A DNA stretch of 20,624 nt from Thermoplasmata archaeon (lineage in GTDB: Archaea; Thermoplasmatota; Thermoplasmata; RBG-16-68-12; JAGMCJ01): positions 1 through 20,624 of the forward strand of contig JAGMCJ010000088.1 in NCBI GenBank assembly GCA_023129265.1, given 5' to 3'. Of the stretch, positions 1-6,682 are shown piece by piece. The position numbers and the translations under genes were made by a program. Under the pieces are notes generated by a model, which searched no databases, was not told the DNA's origin, and saw only the letters and a list, made by a program, of their open reading frames with translations. Each line of letters starts with the position of its first letter. Positions within the stretch are counted from its first letter, which is position 1.

Positions 1-693
1 CTCGGAAATCGCGCTTTCCGCTTGAATCCGAACCTGCGAGGAGCCGGTGCCGTTAAGCACCAACGAATACATGTGGAACCCGTCCTCTCTCAGCACGTAC
101 GACTTGGCCTCCAGATCATGGACGAGCTGCCTCTCTGGGGGAGGGCAAGAAGAGATGTTGTCGTGGTCCCCTTCCATGAAGCACGCCATCACGGTATCGC
201 CCACGACATAGATTGTGACCTGCCTCGTTGTGGTCAATCCCAGACTGTCCGTGTTCCAGAAGTTGACCTCCCTTTCGGTCCCCCCGAGCACCGTCAACGT
301 CGTCTCGCTCGAGAGCTGGGCCTCCGTGGCGGAGTGGAAGAAGGGCAGGACGAACAGCACACCCACGATTATGCATACGACTATGAGGATGAGACCCCTT
401 CTCATCGAATTGCCGGCCATCAGGAACTTCTGACTGCTCCTGACTGCATATCTGATCCTCAGATCCCTGAACACGAAGGACAGCGAAAGCCAGACGAGAC
501 TCATCACGAGGGCAACGCCGATGGCGATGTCCAAGGGCAGATAGAACGGTTTCAGACTCGCCCCGTTCGCAACCGTCACCGCAGCAACGAAGGATATCGT
601 GATCAGCGCTAGTATGGAATAGACGATTCTCCTCATCCTTCGTATCCTGACGACCCTGTAGCCGCCTTCTAGCCTATCCACGAATCTCTTCAT
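1..693 (-). CDS. Membrane protein with large external domain, C-terminus cut by window edge
   Basis: An open frame of 231 codons runs without a stop from an ATG at 693 to the left edge, so the C-terminus is missing. A GGAG motif lies 5 nt before the ATG, and the start overlaps the primase stop as ATGA, so it is the fourth gene of the TraB-ThyX-PriS operon and probably translationally coupled. The first 23 residues are basic (cytoplasmic). Hydrophobic segments follow at about residues 24-43, 52-74 and 101-119. After residue 120 the chain is polar, with threonine-rich strands and an NGT sequon near residue 213, which suggests an extracytoplasmic beta-rich domain. I do not recognise the family. 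Presence of the gene is well supported; the function is unknown. Confidence 0.75.
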   Translation of the reverse strand, partial: MKRFVDRLEGGYRVVRIRRMRRIVYSILALITISFVAAVTVANGASLKPFYLPLDIAIGVALVMSLVWLSLSFVFRDLRIRYAVRSSQKFLMAGNSMRRGLILIVVCIIVGVLFVLPFFHSATEAQLSSETTLTVLGGTEREVNFWNTDSLGLTTTRQVTIYVVGDTVMACFMEGDHDNISSCPPPERQLVHDLEAKSYVLREDGFHMYSLVLNGTGSSQVRIQAESAISE

Positions 694-1904
694 TTGCGCT
701 CCTCTTTTTCGGACAGCTTTGCAAGACCACGACACATCAAGAACACGGCTGCAAACTCTGGAACATCAGTTATGCCTTCGTGTAAATTAATCTTTTCCTC
801 CTTCAGGGTGACGGCAACGTCCTGTTCCACGACGACTCCCACTGGGTCGCTGCCAAACGTCTCGGGGAAGGCGTCTCTGAGCGGGACGAAGTCGTCCACC
901 TCGCCCCGCTCAAGGATGATGACCCTCATCCCGCTCTTTCCATGAAGGCTCGTGGGCAGTCTGATCAAGCGCCTTATGTCCGCCGTGACTGGCTCGTCTA
1001 TCTCCCTGTGGTACTTCTCCAACGTGTGCTTGACCGCGACCTTGACGAGATGGTTCCTGTAGGAATCCCTCGGGAAGAAGTCGAATCTCCCCTCGCGGAG
1101 TCGGTCAACGCCCCTCTTACCCGCCACTCCGTCGAAGAGCGAAGCGTGAATCTCGTTCGCCGTCTTCTCACCTATGCCCTCGAACTCGCTCAACATCTCC
1201 AGTGCCTCTTCCTTGGGCATCTTCTCCAATCTCCCAACGAAGTCCATCAGCCCCTTGTGCACCCTCGAGGACCATCCACCATCGTCGGGCTTCGGCATCT
1301 CGAGCCTGAAAATCGACCCGTAACGGGTCCTGTGAATCGCTCTCTTGCGGAATGCGGATTCCGCCTCCAACCCCGTCCCCTGTATGAAATCCACGATCTC
1401 CCTCCTCTCCGGGCTGGTCAGCGATCTTACCCTTGGCGATCTGACGTGGACATGATATCCTCTCCCTCCTGAGAACGTGATCAGAAGGTCGTCCTCCGCA
1501 AAGCCGAAGTCGTCGAGGAGGAAATCATCGACCAAGGACATCAGCTCCAGTTTGATCTCGTGAAGCTGTCTCTCGAAGGATAACCCCTTCACGCGCGGTA
1601 TGTGGTCCGCGTCCAGGTCGAAGATGAGATCGGTGCCCAGCCAACCCTTCTCGTCCATCGTCGGAGCTCCAGGTCTCTCGTAATAGGCGGAGGAGTAGTA
1701 CACATGGGAGGGCGCTCTGTCAAGAAGGAACCTCTTGACCTCGTTTCTCGTCTTGAAGCCAAGATGCCTCTGAACATAGTCGCCCTTGAAGAACATGAAA
1801 CCGAACTCGCGATGGGTGAACTCGTTCGGAAGGTAGAGCTCGGTGCTCTTGTAGTACTCCCTGAACTTCCGGATCAAGAAGTCCTCCGTCGCGCTCTTCT
1901 CCAT
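690..1904 (-). CDS. priS: DNA primase small (catalytic) subunit PriS
   Basis: Catalytic subunit of the archaeal/eukaryotic-type primase, which makes RNA (and often DNA) primers together with PriL. From the ATG at 1904 the protein has 404 residues. Visible family motifs are the metal-binding DLDAD (Asp 96, 98, 100), SGGRGYHVHV at 145-154, a third acidic site near Asp 303, and RLIRLPTSLHGK at about 312-323 with His 321. A TTG at 1913 would add three residues; ATG was preferred because neither site has a convincing Shine-Dalgarno. Residues 241-252 (FEGIGEKTANEI) look like a helix-hairpin-helix element within the helical insert. The gene starts 25 bp after thyX stops and overlaps the next gene as ATGA. 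The family assignment is very secure. PriL is not in this window. Confidence 0.96.
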   Translation of the reverse strand: MEKSATEDFLIRKFREYYKSTELYLPNEFTHREFGFMFFKGDYVQRHLGFKTRNEVKRFLLDRAPSHVYYSSAYYERPGAPTMDEKGWLGTDLIFDLDADHIPRVKGLSFERQLHEIKLELMSLVDDFLLDDFGFAEDDLLITFSGGRGYHVHVRSPRVRSLTSPERREIVDFIQGTGLEAESAFRKRAIHRTRYGSIFRLEMPKPDDGGWSSRVHKGLMDFVGRLEKMPKEEALEMLSEFEGIGEKTANEIHASLFDGVAGKRGVDRLREGRFDFFPRDSYRNHLVKVAVKHTLEKYHREIDEPVTADIRRLIRLPTSLHGKSGMRVIILERGEVDDFVPLRDAFPETFGSDPVGVVVEQDVAVTLKEEKINLHEGITDVPEFAAVFLMCRGLAKLSEKEERK

Positions 1905-1929
1905 CGATTCCAAATGACATCTGCGGCTC

Positions 1930-2550
1930 TTAATCCTTGCGAGCCAAATCAGCCGCTTCCTTCAAATCCTCAAAGAGCTCCGGCGCAACATCATGGACCA
2001 GGTCGAACATCTTCGTGGCGAGCTTACGTATCTCCCACTGAGCACCCCGAGCCATCCGTAGATGGAAGAAGTTGCGGAGCGAGCGCGCATTCATCGTGAC
2101 AAAGATCCTCGTCTCGCAGGCATTGGGCAGAACGAAGCGGGCATCCTGCTTTCGAATTCCCATTCCTCGCAACCTGTCGTACAGCTCCTTCGACTCCTCC
2201 ATGAAATCCACGAAGAGCTTCCTTGCCTTCTCATCGCTCTCCACGTTCGGAGGTGTCACGTATTCGAACTCACCTTCATCGACGTACCTCTGGCTTCTCT
2301 GTGAGTAGGAAGCTATCCGGTGTCTCACGAGCTGATGCGTCAGCGCCCTGCTCACCCCCTCAATCCGGAATGTGAACGAAACGTGCTCGATGACGCTCTC
2401 ATGGCCCTTCTTCACGATTCTCTTCACGAAGGTGCCGTAGTCCTCCTTCTCCTCCTTGTCCCAGCATATGCCCGCAGCCCGTCCCGCAGTATCGACAGGT
2501 TCAGGGGTGTATCTCACTAGTTCGACTTTGATGTAATCCCCAAACCACAT
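1930..2550 (-). CDS. thyX: FAD-dependent thymidylate synthase ThyX
   Basis: Makes dTMP from dUMP using methylenetetrahydrofolate (or an archaeal analogue), with FAD and NADPH. The 206 residues carry the ThyX signature at 76-88 (RHR, two residues, S, ending S-Q-R), in which Ser 86 matches the active-site serine. The C-terminal ARSLRNFFHLRMA...QWEIR block (about 155-175) is the second conserved region that binds dUMP and flavin. The length is normal for the family. The start at 2550 follows AAGGGA very closely; the first seven residues (MWFGDYI) are slightly longer than in many homologues, so a small start error is possible. It lies between a TraB-like gene (29-bp gap) and priS, linking nucleotide supply with replication. 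Confidence 0.96.
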   Translation of the reverse strand: MWFGDYIKVELVRYTPEPVDTAGRAAGICWDKEEKEDYGTFVKRIVKKGHESVIEHVSFTFRIEGVSRALTHQLVRHRIASYSQRSQRYVDEGEFEYVTPPNVESDEKARKLFVDFMEESKELYDRLRGMGIRKQDARFVLPNACETRIFVTMNARSLRNFFHLRMARGAQWEIRKLATKMFDLVHDVAPELFEDLKEAADLARKD

Positions 2551-2579
2551 TCCCTTGTCTCGATATTAGACTTGCGAAG

Positions 2580-3269
2580 TCACTCCTCTATCGAAAACGA
2601 GAAGGTCACGCTACTTGTGGAGGGCTCCGACCTCAGCTCCCTCAGTCTCACGACATCCACATCCCTGTCTCCCAGCAGGTCTCTCACACCCTCGACGTGA
2701 CCGTCCCCGATGACAGCCACGATGTTCATATGGTTCTCACTGATCTTCTCGATGGCTCTGGCCATGTGGGTGTTCCTGTCATCGATTAGTATCCTCTTGA
2801 CCGAGGGGAACTCCTCCCCGAAGGCCTCGAGATAGGCCTCATTGTCCTCCTCGAACCTCCTAATCTCCCTGTCGATGCTCTTCTTGCGCACGAAGAGGCT
2901 GGATATCAACGCAACGAACATCTTGACCCTTTCGTCGAAGCTCATCCCTTTCCAGAACCTGTGGAACACATCGGTTGCTTCCATGTCTATGAAGGCGACG
3001 TCCGCCCCGATATCGCGGGCGGTGCTGACCGCAGCGATCATCTCTTGACCCACGTCCGTGCCGTACTTGCGGGCGATCCATCTCTGGAAGAAGGCGAGAG
3101 CGTTGTACGGGAGGGGCCCGCCCGGCCGACCGGTTGTCCCGCTCATCAGCGTGTAGAACCTGGCTCTGTCAAGCTCAACGCAAACGACCGAGGGTCGTCT
3201 CTCCGCGATCACGCGCCTGACCTGGTCCTTAATGTCAAAAACATGGCCCACACCGACGAGCGTAATCAT
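2580..3269 (-). CDS. TraB-family protein (TraB/PrgY/GumN/TIKI fold), soluble
   Basis: A 229-residue protein of the TraB/TIKI clan, whose members are thought or shown to be metal-dependent proteases (TIKI) or pheromone shutdown proteins (PrgY). Visible motifs are GVGH near the N-terminus (His 9), VELD at 31-34, the DDRN block at 163-166 followed by HMA, and GDGH (His 191), which together form the expected paired Gly-His and Glu/Arg-Asn sites. Many archaeal relatives have C-terminal membrane helices; this one stops after the catalytic domain, so it looks cytosolic. It is first in the leftward operon with thyX and priS and has its own promoter. The archaeal substrate is unknown to me. Confidence 0.85.
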   Translation of the reverse strand: MITLVGVGHVFDIKDQVRRVIAERRPSVVCVELDRARFYTLMSGTTGRPGGPLPYNALAFFQRWIARKYGTDVGQEMIAAVSTARDIGADVAFIDMEATDVFHRFWKGMSFDERVKMFVALISSLFVRKKSIDREIRRFEEDNEAYLEAFGEEFPSVKRILIDDRNTHMARAIEKISENHMNIVAVIGDGHVEGVRDLLGDRDVDVVRLRELRSEPSTSSVTFSFSIEE

Positions 3270-3293
3270 CTGGTTGATGATTCCACCCCTCTC

Positions 3294-3300
3294 TATTTAA
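3294..3300 (-). promoter_or_regulatory. TATA box for the TraB-thyX-priS operon
   Basis: On the minus strand this reads TTAAATA, centred 28 nt before the TraB ATG at 3269. That spacing predicts transcription starting at or within a base or two of the ATG. It lies in the 39-bp gap after the pcm stop codon. The same heptamer recurs before wecB at 27 nt. Confidence 0.55.
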
Positions 3301-3308
3301 CTATTCCT

Positions 3309-3950
3309 TCAGAATCCGTGCCTGCCGATTAGGGGGACGAACACGCAACCGCCATGCGACTTCTTCTTGATCCTGCCTCGCTTCTTCGTGCCAAGGACGA
3401 GGTCCTGCAGGTATGTCCCGCCCACGGGAATCAGGAGCTTCCCTCCCTCCTCCAGCTGGTCCACGAGAGGGTCAGGGATCGCCGGTGCGGCGCACGTCAC
3501 GAATATGCGGTCGTAGGGCGCATGCTCAGGATGCCCAAGAGAACCGTCCGCCACAATGATTCTCACCCTGTCGGACAACCCGACCCTCTCCAGGGCGGTC
3601 CGCGCCTTCAGGGCCAGTTTCTCGATTCTCTCCACGGAGTAGACCGTTCCTCTCTCGCCGATCATCTCGCCAACCAGGGCCGCGTGATACCCAGACCCGC
3701 CTCCCACTTCGAGCACCTTCTGTCCGTCCTGCAGGTCGAGGGCCTCGAGCATGATGCCGACCATGTGCGGAGCGGATATGGTCTGGCCATCGCCTATCGA
3801 CATTGGAGAGTCCGCGTACGCCATCTTGCCGATGTCCACAAAGTAGTGCCGAGGTATCTTCCGCATCGCTTCGATGACCCTTGGCGAATGGATGTACGCT
3901 CCTCGTGCGAGCCTCTCAACCATCCGTTCTCTCTCCTTCTCGTAGCTCAT
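3309..3950 (-). CDS. pcm: Protein-L-isoaspartate O-methyltransferase
   Basis: Repairs damaged proteins by transferring a methyl group from S-adenosylmethionine to L-isoaspartyl residues. From the ATG at 3950 the protein has 213 residues, normal for the family. Visible are the substrate-binding GDGQTISAPHMV block (53-64), the SAM-binding motif I VLEVGGGSGYHAALV (79-93), and the later PYDRIFVTCAAP and GGKLLIPVG motifs. An in-frame TTG 18 bp upstream exists, but the ATG at 3950 is preferred because it overlaps the regulator stop codon as ATGA and has GGAG 8 nt upstream. It is the last gene of a three-gene operon with a winged-helix regulator and a small membrane protein. Confidence 0.95.
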   Translation of the reverse strand: MSYEKERERMVERLARGAYIHSPRVIEAMRKIPRHYFVDIGKMAYADSPMSIGDGQTISAPHMVGIMLEALDLQDGQKVLEVGGGSGYHAALVGEMIGERGTVYSVERIEKLALKARTALERVGLSDRVRIIVADGSLGHPEHAPYDRIFVTCAAPAIPDPLVDQLEEGGKLLIPVGGTYLQDLVLGTKKRGRIKKKSHGGCVFVPLIGRHGF

Positions 3951-4471
3951 ACCCGCAGCTCCATCCAAACCTCGGCGAACCTGTCGACAAGGTCATCAAG
4001 GAATGACGATTTATATGTTATCAGTATCCTGGCCACCTCATCCTCGTCCTTTATCGAGTAGAACGTCTTCCTCTGCTCTCTCCTCTCCTGCAGGAGTCCC
4101 AGCCCCCTCATCTTGCTGAGGTGGAAGGAGAGCGTGGACTTCGATATCCCGAGCTCGGTCCTCAGACCGTCGAAGGAAACCTCGGACTCGAGGAGGGCTC
4201 TGATGGCTATCTTCCGCGGGATTCTCTGCCTCATCAGTCCCAGGAGTCGCCTGTCAAGGAAGGCGACCTCCTCGCTGACATAGAAGCGCCTGAGCCTCCC
4301 GTCCATCTCGCTCGACAACAGTCCCCTCTTCTCCAGGTAGTTCAGGTGGTATTCCAGCACGCCCATCTCCATCTCCAGGTTCTTTTGAATCTCCCTCAGG
4401 TAGGTGCCAGGATATCTCAGGACATAGTCATATATGCGCTTCCGGTTCTCGAGATCCAGGGCTTCCCTCAT
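3947..4471 (-). CDS. Tandem winged-helix transcriptional regulator
   Basis: A 174-residue protein with two helix-turn-helix domains. The first (about 5-70) contains TYLREIQKNLEMEMGVLEYHL and a wing ending RRFYV. The second (about 80-150) contains FDGLRTELGISKSTLSFHL, a typical recognition helix, and a wing ending KTFYSI. This layout matches archaeal predicted regulators with two HTH domains (COG3398-like, ArsR/MarR-related). No metal-binding cysteines are visible (there are none), so metal sensing is unlikely. GAGGGG lies just before the ATG, and the gap to the upstream membrane-protein gene is only 6 bp. Targets are unknown; autoregulation through the inverted repeats upstream of the operon is possible but inferred. 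Confidence 0.85.
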   Translation of the reverse strand: MREALDLENRKRIYDYVLRYPGTYLREIQKNLEMEMGVLEYHLNYLEKRGLLSSEMDGRLRRFYVSEEVAFLDRRLLGLMRQRIPRKIAIRALLESEVSFDGLRTELGISKSTLSFHLSKMRGLGLLQERREQRKTFYSIKDEDEVARILITYKSSFLDDLVDRFAEVWMELRV

Positions 4472-4477
4472 GGCCCC

Positions 4478-4744
4478 TCACTTCTTCGCGACAGCGAAAT
4501 AGAACATGACCAGCGCGATCAGCTGGAGCAGAAGATACTGCCAAGGGATCCCCCAGTCCTCCCAGAGGCCCTCGGTGGAGACGGCGACCAGGAGAAGGAT
4601 GCCTTGGATGAGAAAGACGAGGAAGGCTGTGGAGACCAGCAGCAGCCTAGGGTTCCTCACCCTGGCATAGCTCACTGAGGACGCGATGAGCATTATCAGG
4701 GAGAAACCGAAGAGCAACACGACAAGAAGGACTTCCACCAACAT
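4478..4744 (-). CDS. Small three-helix membrane protein
   Basis: An 88-residue, strongly hydrophobic protein with three predicted membrane helices at about residues 3-25, 34-56 and 67-86, joined by a short basic loop (YARVRNPR) and a loop containing EGLWEDWG. It ends in KK. It is the first gene of the operon, and its stop lies 6 bp before the regulator start. Small membrane proteins of this shape are often paired with winged-helix regulators in archaea (I recall haloarchaeal DUF7521-type pairs), but I cannot confirm the family. A role in passing a membrane signal to the regulator is inference from the pairing. Confidence 0.75.
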   Translation of the reverse strand: MLVEVLLVVLLFGFSLIMLIASSVSYARVRNPRLLLVSTAFLVFLIQGILLLVAVSTEGLWEDWGIPWQYLLLQLIALVMFYFAVAKK

Positions 4745-4771
4745 GGTATCTCTTGGGGAATGGACCGAGCG

Positions 4772-4777
4772 TAAAAA
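4772..4777 (-). promoter_or_regulatory. Candidate TATA box for the membrane protein-regulator-pcm operon
   Basis: The minus strand reads CCTTTTTACGC, with TTTTTA centred about 30 nt before the ATG at 4744. No Shine-Dalgarno precedes that ATG, which fits a leaderless or nearly leaderless transcript. A second AT-rich site on this strand (TTCTTATATTGG, about 4865-4876) is too far for a leaderless start but could serve a roughly 100-nt leader. Confidence 0.4.
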
Positions 4778-4907
4778 GGTTTTTTCCTTCGCGCGACCGC
4801 TTTTCGACCCTCAGAACGGGTGGGATGTCGCGCTCAAGTAGCCTCTGTTCGATGTTTGTACCAAATCCAATATAAGAACGGTCCATCCATTCACTTCCGA
4901 GGCTTTT

Positions 4908-4930
4908 CTATTATTCTGCCCACATAATAG
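4908..4930. repeat. Inverted repeat CTATTAT / ATAATAG with 9-nt spacer
   Basis: CTATTAT at 4908-4914 and ATAATAG at 4924-4930 form a perfect 7-bp inverted repeat around TCTGCCCAC. Each arm also looks like a TATA element. It could be a dimeric regulator operator or two opposed promoter elements in this divergent intergenic region. Which of these it is cannot be decided from sequence alone. Confidence 0.5.
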
Positions 4931-4932
4931 AA

Positions 4933-4960
4933 CCTCCCCCAAGAGGGGGAGGGAGCCTCC
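4933..4960. repeat. GC-rich hairpin with an overlapping alternative hairpin
   Basis: CCTCCCCC (4933-4940) and GGGGGAGG (4945-4952) form a perfect 8-bp stem with a 4-nt loop (AAGA). The right arm can instead pair as GGAGG (4948-4952) with CCTCC (4956-4960), so the two stems exclude each other. No T-run follows directly, so it is not a standard terminator. If transcription starts upstream of it, it would lie in the leader of the surface-protein gene. Confidence 0.5.
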
Positions 4961-4961
4961 T

Positions 4962-4978
4962 CCATTCTTTTTGAATGG
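4962..4978 (+). promoter_or_regulatory. CCATTC-T5-GAATGG inverted repeat with TATA-like core
   Basis: CCATTC (4962-4967) and GAATGG (4973-4978) are a perfect 6-bp inverted repeat around five T residues. The core TTTTTGAA is centred about 25 nt before the ATG at 4996, the right place for a leaderless promoter. The alternative ATG at 4975 lies inside the right arm and has no Shine-Dalgarno. Confidence 0.4.
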
Positions 4979-4995
4979 AAAAGCAGGTTGGTAGG

Positions 4996-6057
4996 ATGAA
5001 GTTCCGACTAACGATCACGGCCGTCTTGATGGCTCTTCTGTTGCCCTTTTCCACTCTGAATGTTTCCGCAGGACCCAACGGTATGGACCTTCAGGAGAAC
5101 CCCAACGGCACATTCTCCATCAGCGGAGACTTCATCAGATTGGAGTACAACGGGGACTCGTCGCCGACCTTCGACTCGATCGGGATTTCCAAGCGTTCCG
5201 TGGTTCCCATCTTCGAGCCGCTCTTCAAATCGATCGATGTTCAGAACTTCGTGCCCATCTCCGATCCCACTGTCAGCGGGGAAATCGTGCAGGTGTCCAG
5301 CAGCGACGTGGACGTGGACTTCCACAACAACCCAATGGCCACAATGAGCTTTGAGGCCACCGGTCAGAGTCTTGTGACATTCACGTTCGAAGAGGAGATC
5401 GGGGCCATCGTCGATGTAGGGCTGGCTCGAGTAGGAAAGGGAGGAACGACAGGCGATCTCGTCGTCATGGGCGATGCAATCCTCGAGAAATCCTTCGATC
5501 GGATTCGCCTCCGCATGGGTGACGGCGGGCGGTGTTTCTTCCGCGCGTCCGTTACGACCGATGAGTCCGTCGGACATGAGATATCGACGGGCACGATCGT
5601 CGGGGAGCTGTACATGGTGCAGATGGAGGAGAATGTGGTCTCAGACCTGATCCAGTATCAGTCGATTTCGATGTCACCTTCATTTATGTCAACCGACAAA
5701 GCGGTCGTCGATGTCTCCGGGGACTTCTCGAGCGGCGGAGTGGTCGTCCTGACCTTTGACAGAGCGATGTTCCACGTTCCCGCTGAGGACATCTTCGTCC
5801 AGATCGATGACAGCGAGACGGTGAGAGCGGACGACCTCGACCAGATTCTCGCGGGAGATGATAAGCCAGCGTTCTTCGCATCCCAGAACGAGGACACGCT
5901 GGAAGTGTTCGTCTACCTTTCGCACTTCTCGGACCACAAGATAGTCCTCTCAGGAGAGGGGAAGACCGCCTTCCCATGGAGCAGTCTGGCGGCGGTGCTC
6001 GGAGCCACTTTCGTGCTTCTCGTGGCGACAGCTTTTCTCTTCAGAAGGAAGGACTAG
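4996..6057 (+). CDS. Secreted surface protein with C-terminal membrane anchor
   Basis: From the ATG at 4996 the protein has 353 residues. It begins with a typical signal peptide (MKFR, then a hydrophobic stretch to about residue 23, ending near VSAG). A long beta-rich, acidic extracellular region follows, and a single membrane helix near residues 331-350 ends in RRKD, so the protein would sit on the outside with a short cytoplasmic tail. No known domain was recognised. An upstream ATG at 4975 would add seven residues; the shorter start was chosen because of the signal-peptide shape and the TATA spacing. It stands alone, and its stop overlaps that of the convergent zinc-finger gene. The role is unknown, possibly adhesion or an envelope component. 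Confidence 0.8.
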   Translation: MKFRLTITAVLMALLLPFSTLNVSAGPNGMDLQENPNGTFSISGDFIRLEYNGDSSPTFDSIGISKRSVVPIFEPLFKSIDVQNFVPISDPTVSGEIVQVSSSDVDVDFHNNPMATMSFEATGQSLVTFTFEEEIGAIVDVGLARVGKGGTTGDLVVMGDAILEKSFDRIRLRMGDGGRCFFRASVTTDESVGHEISTGTIVGELYMVQMEENVVSDLIQYQSISMSPSFMSTDKAVVDVSGDFSSGGVVVLTFDRAMFHVPAEDIFVQIDDSETVRADDLDQILAGDDKPAFFASQNEDTLEVFVYLSHFSDHKIVLSGEGKTAFPWSSLAAVLGATFVLLVATAFLFRRKD

Positions 6058-6653
6058 GCGAACGTCCTTTTGATAGGAGCCGCGTAGATCCTCACGATGT
6101 CCTCGGCCCTCGCCTTCCCATCCTTTATCAGCCGGTTCCTCACCTTTATCCTGCGGATGACCGCCTTGATCCTACCGAACTCCACCATGTCCCCAGTGTA
6201 GAACTCCTCGTCCGGGGAGGCCTCAACTTCCTTCGTGATCGTTCGGCCTGCCCTGCTTATCGAGAACTTCACGACGACCTTGTCCCTCCTCTTGGCCCAG
6301 AGCGTGTCGATGTCGGAGGACAGAGCCTCCTCAGGCCTTCGACCTTCCTGCTCTATCCCGGTTATCACGATCTGTCCTCCTTCGAAGAGGAACTTGTCGC
6401 CCTTTCTCACAATCAGTTTCGGATCGAGCTCAATGGACCTCTTCTCGGAAGCCTCGCCCTTGCTCACTATGATCGGAACGGTCAGTGGCCTAGGCTCACG
6501 AATCCTCTCCCTTCTGGTCTGCCCGCAACTCATGCAGCGGACGAGACCCTCCAGGACGATCTCCTTTCCCTCGGAAATCCTGCCCTTGACGATTCTGTGT
6601 GGCTTTTCCCCGCAGTTGGGACAATCGAGAATCAGAGCGGAAGGCACGCGCAC
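6054..6653 (-). CDS. HVO_0476-family archaeal zinc-finger protein
   Basis: A 199-residue soluble protein with an N-terminal zinc-finger: CPNC at residues 11-14 and CMSC at 40-43. It is followed by a basic, beta-rich region. Layout and length match the uncharacterised archaeal Zn-finger family HVO_0476 (COG1326). The start is a GTG at 6653, with a second GTG two codons on; there is no Shine-Dalgarno, and an AATAATA box lies 26 nt upstream, which suggests a leaderless mRNA. Its TAG stop overlaps the TAG of the convergent surface-protein gene (6054-6057). The biochemical role of the family is not known to me; nucleic-acid binding is a guess from the zinc finger and basic surface. Confidence 0.85.
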   Translation of the reverse strand: MRVPSALILDCPNCGEKPHRIVKGRISEGKEIVLEGLVRCMSCGQTRRERIREPRPLTVPIIVSKGEASEKRSIELDPKLIVRKGDKFLFEGGQIVITGIEQEGRRPEEALSSDIDTLWAKRRDKVVVKFSISRAGRTITKEVEASPDEEFYTGDMVEFGRIKAVIRRIKVRNRLIKDGKARAEDIVRIYAAPIKRTFA

Positions 6654-6675
6654 GATTCGTCATGATTCCGGAGGC

Positions 6676-6682
6676 TATTATT
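6676..6682 (-). promoter_or_regulatory. Candidate TATA box for the HVO_0476-family gene
   Basis: The minus strand reads AATAATA, centred 26 nt before the GTG at 6653. It overlaps the TAA stop of the rhomboid gene. The missing Shine-Dalgarno supports a leaderless start, although read-through from the rhomboid gene is also possible. Confidence 0.4.

Noticed and set aside
22..612. A 196-codon plus-strand frame at the left edge
   Set aside because: It is antisense to the membrane-protein gene that shows hydrophobic helices, a Shine-Dalgarno and an operon overlap; the plus-strand product is rich in His, Arg, Glu and Gln with no fold signs.
4933..4952. Intrinsic terminator at the GC-rich hairpin
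   Set aside because: No T-run follows the stem directly, no gene on either strand ends here, and archaeal termination does not generally need hairpins.
5008..5577. A 189-codon minus-strand frame over the surface-protein gene
   Set aside because: The plus-strand frame has a signal peptide and a C-terminal anchor; the antisense product has no recognisable features.
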